Origin: Rhodosorus marinus | Taxonomy: Eukaryota; Rhodophyta; Stylonematophyceae; Stylonematales; Stylonemataceae | Assembly (NCBI GenBank): GCA_029953675.1 | Contig: JAMWBK010000005.1 | Coordinates: forward strand, 1,860,001 to 1,924,000 | Reading direction: 5' to 3' | DNA length: 64,000 nucleotides | In this document: in pieces, positions 32,500 to 42,612 of the stretch | Layout: every line of letters begins with the position of its first letter | Numbering within the stretch: position 1 is the first letter of the stretch | Translations under genes and position numbers: made by a program | Notes under the pieces: model-generated | What the model was told of the DNA's origin: nothing | Databases searched by the model: none | The model's input: the letters and a program-made list of their open reading frames with translations, nothing else

Positions 32500-34176
32500 C
32501 GGTCTACTATTGTTGAGAGGAGTGTAGAGCAGCCCCTGCGCGAAAGCCCCGTAAGCTTCTGTAAGAGCTGATGACCTCGCCACGGTTCGCGGTATGCGAG
32601 GCGTTCAGTTCTGAGCAAAGCGTCCATGGTGTTTGTGGGGGGAACTAGTTGACCCGGTCGGCAAGGTGAATTAATAGTGGTACAATAGGTTCGTAGCTGC
32701 GCGATTGTCCGACTCTTCAGAGGAAACGGTGGTACGCTTGAGGCGGCCGATTTGGTACAAAGCCGAGCACTCGACAAGAAACATACAAGTCGACACAACA
32801 ACAAGTTTTGAAACATATTTTTTCACCGCTTCATGTGTCAATCCTAAAAGAGTCCATTTATTCTCACATTAAGGAGACCCTCAACTTTGTTTTGTCCTCA
32901 AAATACATATCCCTTTTTCGATTAAAAAACATTGGTTCATCTCTAGGGAAATGAAAACTCTCAATATGCGACCCTTGGAGAGAGAATGAAACATTGGCCG
33001 AGAGAATCGTCGCCTCAAGGCATTTGGCAAAAATAAATATACAGATTTTCATCCCTCTGTAAGAAGTCTAAAGAAAAGCCGCCTGCCCCTACCAACAGGT
33101 ATTCACTCTTTACCAGTTTTTAGTAAAAATATTAATACACTGCGGAGTTATCCAATCACTATTGTTTTCAATCTTGTTTTTAGCTTATTATTTCAAGGGA
33201 TATATTTTTATCGATGATCCTTTAGGGGGTGGGCGGAGAGTAGTCGACCAGTGTAGTTCAGATATATATCCATTTGAGAATGTATTGTATAGGAAAAGTT
33301 TACCCGAAGTTTTTCGGAGGTCCACGACCTACCCCGACTTATTTTTTAATGACCATACTTGATCTCCATAATGATTGAATCCCATTTTTGCAGGCCCCGA
33401 TCGAAAATCTACGATGAAACTGAACAAACAACAAAAAATTCTGGCGGTGCCGACACCAATATAATTGGTTTTTAAATAAAAAATAGTACTCGCCTCTGGA
33501 TGTGAGTTCCCATCCTCACCACTTCATGTAACAAAACTATAGACTATGAGTATCTATTGCATCTCAACCGCTGCTATAAACGAGAAAACCGGCTAAATAA
33601 CAAATCTTGCAGGGCTTTTGGCAACAAAAGGTCTATGATGCGTGGGACACACACGCTCTCCGTGGCAAAGCAAAAAGAATTGATTTACTGGAACTGTTTT
33701 TTTGTTTTTTGGGGGTTTTGGTTTTCCGCCAAACAATGACTAAAATAATAGATGAATATGTTCTAAGTTTAGGACTTTTGTGTTTACTGGAAATTTTATT
33801 GTTGTTTATTTATATTTTTGACCTGCCCCACAAGGCATGAGAAATCGTTTAGTGCGTCTGTCTGACATGAGTCACTGTTTTAGAATCATCCTATAAGCAT
33901 CTTGTGGCAGATGTTACCAAGTCAAGTGCATTTATCTGGGGGACCAAGTAGTAGTTCATGGGTAGCGGTGGGGGAGGGGGAGGAGGTGTGTGTCTCTGAC
34001 AATGGTGTGAAGGGATCAGTGTTGATTGAAGTGGTTTTTTCGTGTATCCCAGGGACTTTCGGGTTTTTGGCGAATGCCTTGGGAGAGGAAGCGGTGAGGG
34101 TGCGGGAAAGATTTTGAGGAACCGTTTGGGTTGTGTGGGGGTTTTGGTTTATTTGCCACTATAGAAATCGGCTAAG
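32500..34176. other. Intergenic, AT-rich, no gene called
   Basis: 32,500-32,820 (-) has open frames that may include upstream exons of the small membrane protein gene. 32,830-33,850 is AT-rich and shows nothing. A + strand G-rich segment (33960-33990, tggggga-type runs) lies about 200 bp ahead of the hydroxylase gene and fits the promoter/5' UTR pattern seen elsewhere here. Confidence 0.4.
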
Positions 34177-35284
34177 ATGAATGGAACTCTGATCGAGTCT
34201 GAACTGTTCAGGCGTGTGACGTATTTGCACCCTCTTGAGGAACTTAGAGTACCGGAAAAGTTTCCGATTGCTTTGGTTGCATGGATGTTAATGATGTTCA
34301 CCTTCCATTTCCTTTGCGGAACGTTGGAGATTTGTGACCAGAAGAAGTGGCTGGTTCAGTTCCGCAGAAAGCCTGCCGGGGATAGAAAAACGTACAAGGA
34401 GGTGAGAATACGATTATAGGATACCTCTTGTTTTGTAGAAGCATAGCCAAGTCCGCGCACCTTGTTACTCCTGAATTCTACGAATCGCGAGGTGTTGACA
34501 TATTCCGCATTTCTTTGCCTGCCTCTATCCCGTGAGATGATGCCGAGAATTCTTATCAATCAGATATTCCTGATGCTCCCTTGCATGATCATCGCCGAGA
34601 AACTGGGACTGTGCTACCAGAGTAAGCAAGTCCTGATCTCGGTTCCGAGTTTGGTGTACAATTTCTTGGTCATGGGAATCGGCCACGACGTTATTTTCTA
34701 CGTCGGTCACCGGTACCTGCTGCATTCCAGGTGGGGATATAAGCTTTTTGGACACGACGTGCATCACTCCACTAGCGCGAACTGTGCGTTGAGTGCGTTT
34801 TACATGGTATGACGTGATCATTTTCATCTGGAACCCGGTTTATGAGTGGCCGTGGTTATTCTTGTCAGAGGACCCCAGAGACTAGTTGGTCTCTAGTTGG
34901 TCTCTTCCCGACGAGGTTCTAATTTGCGCTTTCTATTGACTTTTTTTCGACTTCCAGGCGAACGTGGATTTTTGTTTTGAAATCCTTCTTCCGTACCTAA
35001 TACCTATGTGGCTCATGGGCCCAGAGTCTTGTGTTGCTTTCAGCCTACTTGCTCCTTCTATCGGCGCCGTGGGTGGGCTCTACGAGCACTCGGGTTACGA
35101 ATTTTTCCCGAATCTGTCGATTGCAAGTACCAAGGCGCATTTCATGCACCACAACCTCGGATTTGTCAGTTTTGCGGATGGGTTCGGTTCGCCGGGTCTC
35201 ATGGATTGGACTTTTGGTACTACGTACGAGCACTACCAGAAGAAGAACACGACCCCCGTGGAGAATGGGGAGAAGTCGGACTAG
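34177..35284 (+). CDS. Fatty acid hydroxylase / sterol desaturase family membrane protein
   Basis: Three exons, join(34177..34401,34537..34806,34958..35284), introns 135 and 151 nt, all phase 0; 273 residues. The di-iron histidine clusters of the superfamily are present: GHRYLLHSRWG (first box), FGHDVHHST (second, HxxHH), YEHSGYE, and AHFMHHNLGF (third, HxxHH). Hydrophobic segments flank them (IALVAWMLMMFTFHFLCG; ILLPYLIPMWLMG). Such enzymes sit in the ER membrane and oxidise sterol C-4 methyl groups, insert the sterol C-5 double bond or hydroxylate lipids; the substrate cannot be told from motifs. Length matches the ERG25/ERG3 range. The N terminus has no cleavable signal. Confidence 0.88.
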
Positions 35285-36425
35285 GCCCTGTCCGCGTGTG
35301 TATTCCCTAGTCTTACGCTCACGTTAATGTGAAAGTTGTACCATCATCCCCAGAGAAGAAAGTTCGTATGTCCTTATTGGTGTTAAGGAGCCGGACCGAA
35401 TGAGCGCCTCCGGAGAAGATATCTCCTTGCACCGGTTTTGCCAACTTTGAGTTCTTAGTTCCTGTACTCTTTAGCAGTGATTTTGAAGTTTGAATGAACC
35501 CAGGTAGTTTAACCGCTAAAGACTCTTCTAATTTTTTGTTATCTCACCCGCAACCACCCGTCCACGGGAGAAGTGAAAACCAGAGACGTCTTCACTGCTT
35601 ACAGGAACCAAGCCCAGAACGATTGCGAATATTCAGGGCTCGGAGCTTTTCTTGTGCGAGGGAAACGGTCCATAGAAATCGACACTCGGCGTCTTCTGTG
35701 CTCGGCAGGACTCTACCCGCTCTGTAGGCTCTCAACGATTCAATGTCCCTGAGCACGGTCCGATCACGGCTATCGTAGTACTCCCCGTACCAAAAGGAAC
35801 TACTTGTTCTGACCTTAGGGGTTTTCCGTTGGCAAAGCTACTTGGACGCCCATTGTTTCATTCCTTCACAGACCACAATGCACCACGATTCATACACTGC
35901 AAGAAAGACGTAGAGTGTCTGCCGTACCACCGTTAAGTTAAGTCCTCTTGAATAGTCATTCTCAGAGGCAGTGAACTTCTGTTAAAAAGTACGAGATCAC
36001 GTGCTGGCCATCCCAAGCACCGATGAGCGGGCTTTTAGAATCGAGGCTTATGGAAACCAAAATTTTTCAGTGTTCTAAGTATGGGGGTATGAAAAACGAG
36101 AGCGTTTTGGAGACCACTCCAGGACTGTTAAAGCACTCACCCAACCTGCCATTAGTACCCCTTCCAGACACAGCTTCGGTCCAATGTGCGCGAATATTTC
36201 AGAACATGATCAGATTAAGCATCATCAAAAATAGACCATTTTCGTTTATTCTGAGATGACATTGTGCCGAATTGATGGTAAAGCTTTGGGATAGTAAGTT
36301 GGAGTGGCGAGTTGAGGAGGATGATTTAGAATCCAAAGTACGAGGTTGAAAGTCGGTCTAAGCGAAGGACTTACGGTCTTCGATGGAAGGTCTGCAGAGA
36401 ATTTAGTGACAAGAAGTGAGAGAGA
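35285..36425. other. Intergenic region, no gene seen
   Basis: About 1.1 kb between two + strand genes. It contains the hydroxylase 3' UTR and the CNOT11 promoter. Open frames at 35494-35727 and 36023-36259 have no recognisable motif. Confidence 0.4.
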
Positions 36426-37830
36426 ATGGCAGTAGGATTGAAGGGTGATCGGCTGAGGCTTTTGTTGGACATTGTGGAGAATGAAGATGAGCCGCTTAGC
36501 AGTTTGAGCGCGCGGTTTGCGAGAGAGTACGCGGGAGAGGCCGAACTGGTGGCTTCCGGGGTTGTGCTGGCCAGTCTTGTTCAGGATGGTCTCCTTCGCA
36601 GAAGCTCACAGATAGTTACAGCCATGTATCTCCTGAACGAACTCAGCCAGTTGCGACCAAGTGGATCAGATTTGTCTCCGTATACGGGCGTGCTCATCGA
36701 GACCTTCGACGAACCTCTCAGAAGCGAGGAAGATCGCCTATTTCTCTCCCTACTTATAGAATCCAATCTGGTATGTATTTATTATCTAGGCATGAGTCAT
36801 GGAAACACTGGATCATGATCAAAACAAGCTTCTGACCGCAGCTGCCCATCTACTGCAGGCCTCCAGGCAGACGCTTCAGCAACTTCGAGGAAGGACGTCG
36901 GCACAAGTCTCAAAGCTGCTCGCAGATGAAATTGCGAAAGGCCGGACTGCTTCGGAATCACCCGGGCAGACCGAACTAAGAGTTCAGTGGAAGGCCGTCT
37001 GCGAAGGAAGTCGGAAGGAGGATGGCATAATGCCAGTTTCCGGAGTCATTGGCTTAGGAGTTGAGGACTCCTTTGGGAGCAAATCCAGTCTCAGGGATCT
37101 ACTCGGAGACGAAGTGATGACGATAGACATGGTTCCCAAATTTGCGAGACCAGTGCCTCCACTAATGCCGGTGTCGGAAGGTGAACTGCGGTGGATGGAC
37201 CCCGAGGCTTATCACGAGGTGATATGGGATACAACCATGTCTCTGGAGCCCGATCGGGGTGCCGAGCTAAGAGAATTAATATCAAAGGCGCTTCGATCTC
37301 CGCTTCAGCCGGCACAGCAGAGACAAGTCGAGGTGCAACTGAGAAGCGATCCCGGACTTGTTCACTGTTGTGGACTAACCCCTAAAAAGCTGCCTGATTT
37401 GGTGGAGAAGAATCCGCACGTTGCCGTTATGGTTTTGCTTAAGCTCGTCTCCTCACGGCAAATGCCACAGTACCTGTCGACTCTGGTCAACATGGACCTC
37501 AGTTTGCATTCCATGGAGGTAGTCAACGCCGTTACCACTGCGGTGGAGCTCCCACAAGAGTACGTTCACAAGTACATTTCCAAGAGCATTCTTCGGTGTG
37601 GCAACATCGAGGACAAGTACATGCAGAACCGAGTAGTGAGGCTCGTGTGCGTGTTCCTCATGAATCTCATCAAGAACAACATTATCAGCGTGGAAGGGAG
37701 CTTGTTCGTCGAGGTGCAAACATTCTGCGTGGAGTTTAGCCGGATAAGAGAAGCCGCCGATTTGTTCCGGCTTTTGAAGAATGTTAACCAGAACAATGCG
37801 GGGTATATGGGACACATTCAACTCTCGTAG
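36426..37830 (+). CDS. CNOT11: CCR4-NOT complex subunit 11
   Basis: Two exons, join(36426..36770,36859..37830), 88-nt intron; 438 residues. The C-terminal DUF2363 domain is highly conserved and diagnostic: DPGLVHCCGLTPKKLPDLVE, then NPHVAVMVLLKLVSS, LVNMDLSLHSMEVVNAVTTA, DKYMQNRVVRLVCVFLMNL and VQTFCVEFSRIREAADLFRL. The N-terminal helical part (residues 1-115) matches the region that binds CNOT1. In animals CNOT11 recruits partners such as GGNBP2 and forms the CNOT10-CNOT11 module of the deadenylase complex. The acceptor at 36858 is chosen over two earlier AGs because it gives the usual intron size and a good fit (ESNL-ASRQTLQQL). Identification is secure. Confidence 0.93.
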
Positions 37831-38452
37831 CCGCCATGAGCCTGCCTGTTTATAGTGGAGGACTAGGAAGAACATCCTGAAAGCGAGAGAGGGCGGCCCA
37901 GCAAATGAACCTGTGTTGGATAAATATATGCTTGGAATATGATTGTGAATACTTTTGCATTGGAAGGTGGAGACAAGCGGTTACCACATGTTGGGGATCG
38001 TCATTCAGCAACTACCTGCTCTCCAGAAAAATGATTCGCAAGAAGCGGTTGCATTGAGCGCAACTGCAGCGCAAGGGAGAGGTGGACTGGTCGCGCGGAA
38101 AGGTCCAACTACGGAACTGTCTTCCAGTACATAGTCACGCTTTGGTCCACTGCTGAACTGTAGTCGTGATCAGATTCCCCTGGAGCACACAGCTATGTAT
38201 CTACTAGGAGGAACACGAAATGAATAAAATGCTTCTTCATTGTAAGAAGGTCGTTCAAGGATCCGCATGTCAAGTCAGTTTCGCAACCCTTATACCGACC
38301 GCTGTCAATTGCGAGGTCGTCCTATCACAATTCGCACACACTCCTTCTCCGCGACAGGGAGCCCTTAATTCTTATTCGAGGCGTTCGTTAGTCTATACTT
38401 CCTTGTGAGTGCGACAGGGAGCCCTTAATTCTTATTCGAGGCGTTCGTTAGT
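37831..38452. other. Intergenic region between convergent genes
   Basis: Holds the 3' flanks of CNOT11 (+) and the acidic membrane protein (-). Apart from the 60-bp tandem duplication that starts at 38351, nothing is recognised. Confidence 0.4.
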
Positions 38453-38470
38453 CTATACTTCCTTGTGAGT
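38351..38470. repeat. Exact 60-bp tandem duplication over a stop codon
   Basis: The unit beginning gcgacagggagcccttaatt occurs twice without a mismatch (38351-38410 and 38411-38470). The second copy contains the stop codon and the last codons (THKEV) of the adjacent minus-strand gene, so the first copy is an orphan duplicate of that gene's 3' end. Perfect identity implies a very recent event or an assembly artefact. Confidence 0.95.
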
Positions 38471-39850
38471 GCTTTCGAGAGAAGTTTCTCCTTCAGCCTC
38501 TGAGTTGGTACACGTAAACAGGTCCAGGACCGCGTCCACTTCGCGAACGAGAACCTCGTTCCTCGATACCTTCGCCGTCTTCACCGTGACCACAATCATG
38601 CTGCATACAGCTATTGTATAGAATATGTATGCCAACAATCCGCCGATTCCGCTCGCCCGAGTGCCTAGTCCTTGAACAACTGGGATATAGACGCGCCTGC
38701 GGTAGTCTATGCCGACAACGAGCATGAGCACAATCTGGGACAAGAAGCACAGGCGTTGAAACCTCGTCTTGGACGCGAGTAGAGCAAATAGGATCAACAG
38801 CATCATCCCCAGGTATTGCGTGGCTAGCCACAACTGAGTTATCACAACCGCCATTTCATGCTGCGAGTCCACTAAGGCGCCGAAGGGATCGCGTCCCAGC
38901 GTTGAGTAGAGTATCAGAGACGAAAGCAGGAAAATCAGGTTCGAAAGGTGGCCAACAAGGATGTACTGGCGAACCGAGAAGACGACATAGGATCGGTAGA
39001 CACCGTACAGGATAAACGATAGAGGAAGAAGCAGCATCAGGAAGATCACAAACTGTGCAATCGGCTGCGAGTATTTGACGCCAACAACCGGAAGAAGCTC
39101 ATCATCAAGATCCTGCTTCATTTTCTGGGTCCTCCTCAAAAGCTTCTTAAGGTTATCCTCAAAGGCTCTTCCAACTCTTTTCGAAGCAAGAAATTCTCCC
39201 ATGTTCTGGGTTCGCTTCAGGATCCACTCCGAGAGTTGCGGGTCTTGCACTTCCCCAGAGACCTTCTCGAGTGCTCCCTTAAGTTCCTTTAGTTGTCCGA
39301 CAAGTTCTTTCTGAAATTTAGTATCGAGGTCATGCTCATCCTTCATGAACTGCAGCTTTTCCTTCAGATTCCTGACCTCCTCTGAATCACCCCTGGTAGC
39401 CGTTGCAGTGAAAGCGTCCTCGTCGTCCTCATCGTAGTCCTCGTCTTCGTCATCGTAGTCGTAGTCTTCGTCTTCGTCTTCATCCTCATCACCTGCACCT
39501 CTGTGCGCACCCCTTTTTCGTTCGTACTGTTCTATACTATCCCGATCATCCTCTCGGATAGCTGATTCTTCATCTTCATCTTCATCTTCATCTTCGTCTT
39601 CATCTTCGTCTTCGTCTTCGTCCGGGTCTTCGCCGGCATCACCCTCTGCGTTGGCTGCGTCGTCCTCATCGTCCTCATCGTCCTCATCACCTGCCTGTCC
39701 TTGATCTCGAATTCTATTGTTGAGCTTACTCGCAGCAGCTTCTAGTAGAGCGTCAGTTTCATCAACAGCATTTTCCTTCTCTTCCGAAACCACAACGGAA
39801 AACGCGCACAATGCGAGGGTCAAAAGCAGTAGTAACGACAGCTTTCTCAT
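38453..39850 (-). CDS. Acidic-repeat ER-type multi-pass membrane protein
   Basis: Intronless, 465 residues. A signal peptide is evident (MRKLSLLLLLTLALCAFSVV). Residues about 50-150 are nearly all Asp/Glu in several runs (for example DEDEDEDEDEDEDEDEDE and YDYDDEDEDYDEDDEDAF), encoded by GAC/GAG/GAT repeats. A coiled-coil-like stretch (EEVRNLKEKLQFMKDEHDLD) and a charged segment follow, then six or so hydrophobic helices from about residue 265 (IAQFVIFLMLLLPLSFILYG; NLIFLLSSLILYSTLG; ALLASKTRFQ). The acidic domain would face the ER or secretory lumen, where it could bind calcium or basic proteins; this is inference. The family is unknown to me. Repeat-rich coding DNA here is prone to length change. 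Confidence 0.82.
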   Translation of the reverse strand: MRKLSLLLLLTLALCAFSVVVSEEKENAVDETDALLEAAASKLNNRIRDQGQAGDEDDEDDEDDAANAEGDAGEDPDEDEDEDEDEDEDEDEDEESAIREDDRDSIEQYERKRGAHRGAGDEDEDEDEDYDYDDEDEDYDEDDEDAFTATATRGDSEEVRNLKEKLQFMKDEHDLDTKFQKELVGQLKELKGALEKVSGEVQDPQLSEWILKRTQNMGEFLASKRVGRAFEDNLKKLLRRTQKMKQDLDDELLPVVGVKYSQPIAQFVIFLMLLLPLSFILYGVYRSYVVFSVRQYILVGHLSNLIFLLSSLILYSTLGRDPFGALVDSQHEMAVVITQLWLATQYLGMMLLILFALLASKTRFQRLCFLSQIVLMLVVGIDYRRRVYIPVVQGLGTRASGIGGLLAYIFYTIAVCSMIVVTVKTAKVSRNEVLVREVDAVLDLFTCTNSEAEGETSLESTHKEV

Positions 39851-41778
39851 GTTTATAAGAATTCTGTGACGTTCGACTCTGTGTTTCAGCTAGCGTCCAC
39901 TTCGGACGATCTCAGTCCTCACCCAAGCCCCACTCCAGCCAAAACAGCAAAACCAAAACTCAAAGGGTCCGCGATTGAAAGTCTGAATTAACTAAAATCC
40001 GCTCAAGAATCTAGGAAAAGATACCCTCGTCGCTTGCAAACAAAATAATCCCCTTTCCTTCACTCAACCCACAAGGCTCCCGCTCGTAGATCAAGATTTT
40101 CAGATATGGATTCTACAAAAAGAAAACATGGAGTCTAACCTCTTTCCTTCTTCGTCCATCACATCCAACCCTCGTCCGCTCCGTCCGTGTTAACACACTC
40201 ACAGATACACTACTCAACGAGGCTACCTCCTCCCTCAAGTCAACCTTGCCAAGGCGGGGACGCCCACTCTTAAGTATCCTCACTCTGCACAGCCAATCTT
40301 CCTTTAGAAGGGGGGAGGGGGAGAGTGCGGGCCAAAAGCTCCTCGCGACCAATGTTCCTCAAGGCCAAATATTTCTCAACAACCAATGTTCCTAAATCCT
40401 AAACGGCTAATGCTCCTCGTCATTCAGAGGGCCGATGTTACATAAAGTCTAGCCCCAGGAGCTTCAGTCCAAAACAGTACTGGGCCATTCCGGGACGAGT
40501 AAAAAACTATTTAAAAACTATGTGCTACGTCTTGCACGATATCTAATTGTTCTAAAAATGCGAACAACCTAAGGAACAAATGGCAAATAATGAATATCGT
40601 CATTTTGCTCCTACATGTAATGAAAAAAAAGCAGGAGATTTTCGGTGTTCAGATAGTTTTGCAGTACTATTCTAGTACTGTTCCATCCAAAAAACGTGTC
40701 CTCGGAATCCAGCAGGGTGGGCAAGGATAAGTTAGGCCTAGTGCTGGAAAGTCTAGTACTGCCGTACATTTCCTGTTATGTCGAGGTGCATAGGAGTGTT
40801 CTGGTTGAACCTGAAGGTGGTCTTCCAGGAACAAATTTCCTCTTGAGCAACGAGGAAGACAGCGCTCGTGTTGGCAACCTGCTGACGATCGATCCAAGCC
40901 TCGAAGCAGAATATAGTTAAGATTTTTATTTGATTTACATAATAAATTAATATCGTTGCGTGCCTTTTCCCAATCCACGAGTTTTGCTTCCGAGGTATCC
41001 AGGCTGGAATCCTGCTCGCCCAAGTTGTGGCGTTGTCCCAGAAAATAGACCCATATCTACTTCAAATCTACAATTATAATAAGTTTTAGGAACCAAAGGT
41101 GCAATTGATTCTTTAAAGTAGGGAGAGTCGAATCTCATGTACAAGTAGGGTGTTGGATATTGCGTCATTATCAAGTATTCGTCCTTTTCTTCTTATTTTA
41201 CCCCCTTGCTTTGAGTTTATGGGAAAGCTGTCAAGTGGGTTTTGATTTCTGTGAGAACCTCCCCGAAGAGTTCTAACAATTTCATAGACAACAGGCCTGT
41301 AATTTAGGAAGCGAATTTTCCACTGGTCACGCGATAAAGCACGAAAGTCCCGGTCCTTCCAAGATGAGTTCTCCCGCTCGGATAGGTCAGTTCCCAAAGC
41401 TTTTCTTCACAAAGCTAGTTGAGGAACCAGCAAATCGCTGGCCAGCTTTGCTCTACTTGCAGTAGGGTGCGAGTAGAGTGCGAAGATCTTTGAGCGAATT
41501 AATCGTCATGTTATTAAGCGGGTCCTGCTTTATCCATACAAAGATAAATATATGCTTGGTCTCTATTCAATTACGTCGACGTGCGTGTTCGTGCACCGAC
41601 GCCTAATTTTCAGTGAGCTACGTTAGAAAGAAGAGGCACATGTATGTTCAAACCCGCAGCAATGCCGCGGGTGCCTAGGTCCAGTAAAAACCAACGTATC
41701 CAAAAAACTATATACCCCCTTTCCTATTGTCCGTCGGGGTCATTTTCTGTCCATTTTGCCGCCAAGCGACTAGGTGAG
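39851..41778. other. Gene-poor region
   Basis: About 1.9 kb between two minus-strand genes. 40,310-40,335 is G-rich on the + strand. On the minus strand, frames at 41113-41397 (DQWKIRFLNYRPVVYEIVRT) and 40947-41174 (PTPYLYMRFDSPYFKESIAP) look somewhat protein-like, but lie in different frames and I found no splice pair that joins them. No gene is called. Confidence 0.3.
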
Positions 41779-42612
41779 CTATTCCTGCGCTGAAACAGCA
41801 ATTGAGTCTCTGCTTTGCTGCACTCCTATCCCAAACGGATAGGGCACAAACGATTGTGTAGCATTGTTGGCTTCGCCACTGCATGATGATCTCCGCATCG
41901 CGCCAAACACCGGGTGACCATAAGCCTGAACATCCGACAAATACTGCTCGGAAGTCATGAGCAGGGAGATCCGATCACCAAAAATGTCCATCGTCAATGC
42001 GGGTAAGGGCACCCTATTCGACACGGTCCTCGCTTGCGAAGGATACTGGTACTGCTCCCCTCTAGGATAACCGTACGCTTCCGGTGCGTGCATCATCGAC
42101 TGGTGCATTTTTGGGGTGTCTGCAACTATGACCGGACGCCCATGCGTATACTCTACCGGCTTTGTAAGATATACTGCTCCCTGAGGTTCCACATGGTTCT
42201 TCCATCCCTTGGCAACTTTGCTATGCTCACAGTAGGCACACAAGCATCCCTTGCCGGTATGGCCCAAGCCTGCACCTTCTAGTACATACGACTGCTGAGC
42301 TGGCGCACTTGGATAGTACACACCCCTGGAATCACTCGCGTATGCATACGGATGGTGTACAAAATTCTCCCAAGAACTTTCCTTGGCTCGTACCGTCTCA
42401 CCAGTATGTTGCACGAAGCCACCATAAACCGGTCCTCCTACTGACATTTGGAGCTCTTCTTTCACAAGGTGAGTCTCACTTGGTGATGAGGCTCTAGGGC
42501 CTTGGACACCACCGTTACGCTTCGCACCTCCCTTTTTCACTTTCTCCTTCGTCTTTGAACGCTTCCCACTGCTGTCGGAAGATCTCGTACGACCTCCCTT
42601 CCTCTTCTCCAT
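41779..42612 (-). CDS. Basic protein with a CLCAYCEH motif, unknown
   Basis: Intronless, 277 residues. The N-terminal 40 residues are strongly basic and Ser-rich (KRKGGRTRSSDSSGKRSKTK, then KEKVKKGGAKR), suggesting nuclear localisation. The middle is rich in Tyr, Gly and His and carries one short cysteine cluster, GKGCLCAYCEHSKVAKGW, which could be half of a metal site. The C-terminal third has DIFGDRISLLMTSEQYLSDV. I do not recognise a domain; a transcription regulator is a guess from composition. The reading frame is long for chance and lies between gene-poor blocks. The start at 42612 is the first ATG in frame. Confidence 0.7.
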   Translation of the reverse strand: MEKRKGGRTRSSDSSGKRSKTKEKVKKGGAKRNGGVQGPRASSPSETHLVKEELQMSVGGPVYGGFVQHTGETVRAKESSWENFVHHPYAYASDSRGVYYPSAPAQQSYVLEGAGLGHTGKGCLCAYCEHSKVAKGWKNHVEPQGAVYLTKPVEYTHGRPVIVADTPKMHQSMMHAPEAYGYPRGEQYQYPSQARTVSNRVPLPALTMDIFGDRISLLMTSEQYLSDVQAYGHPVFGAMRRSSCSGEANNATQSFVPYPFGIGVQQSRDSIAVSAQE

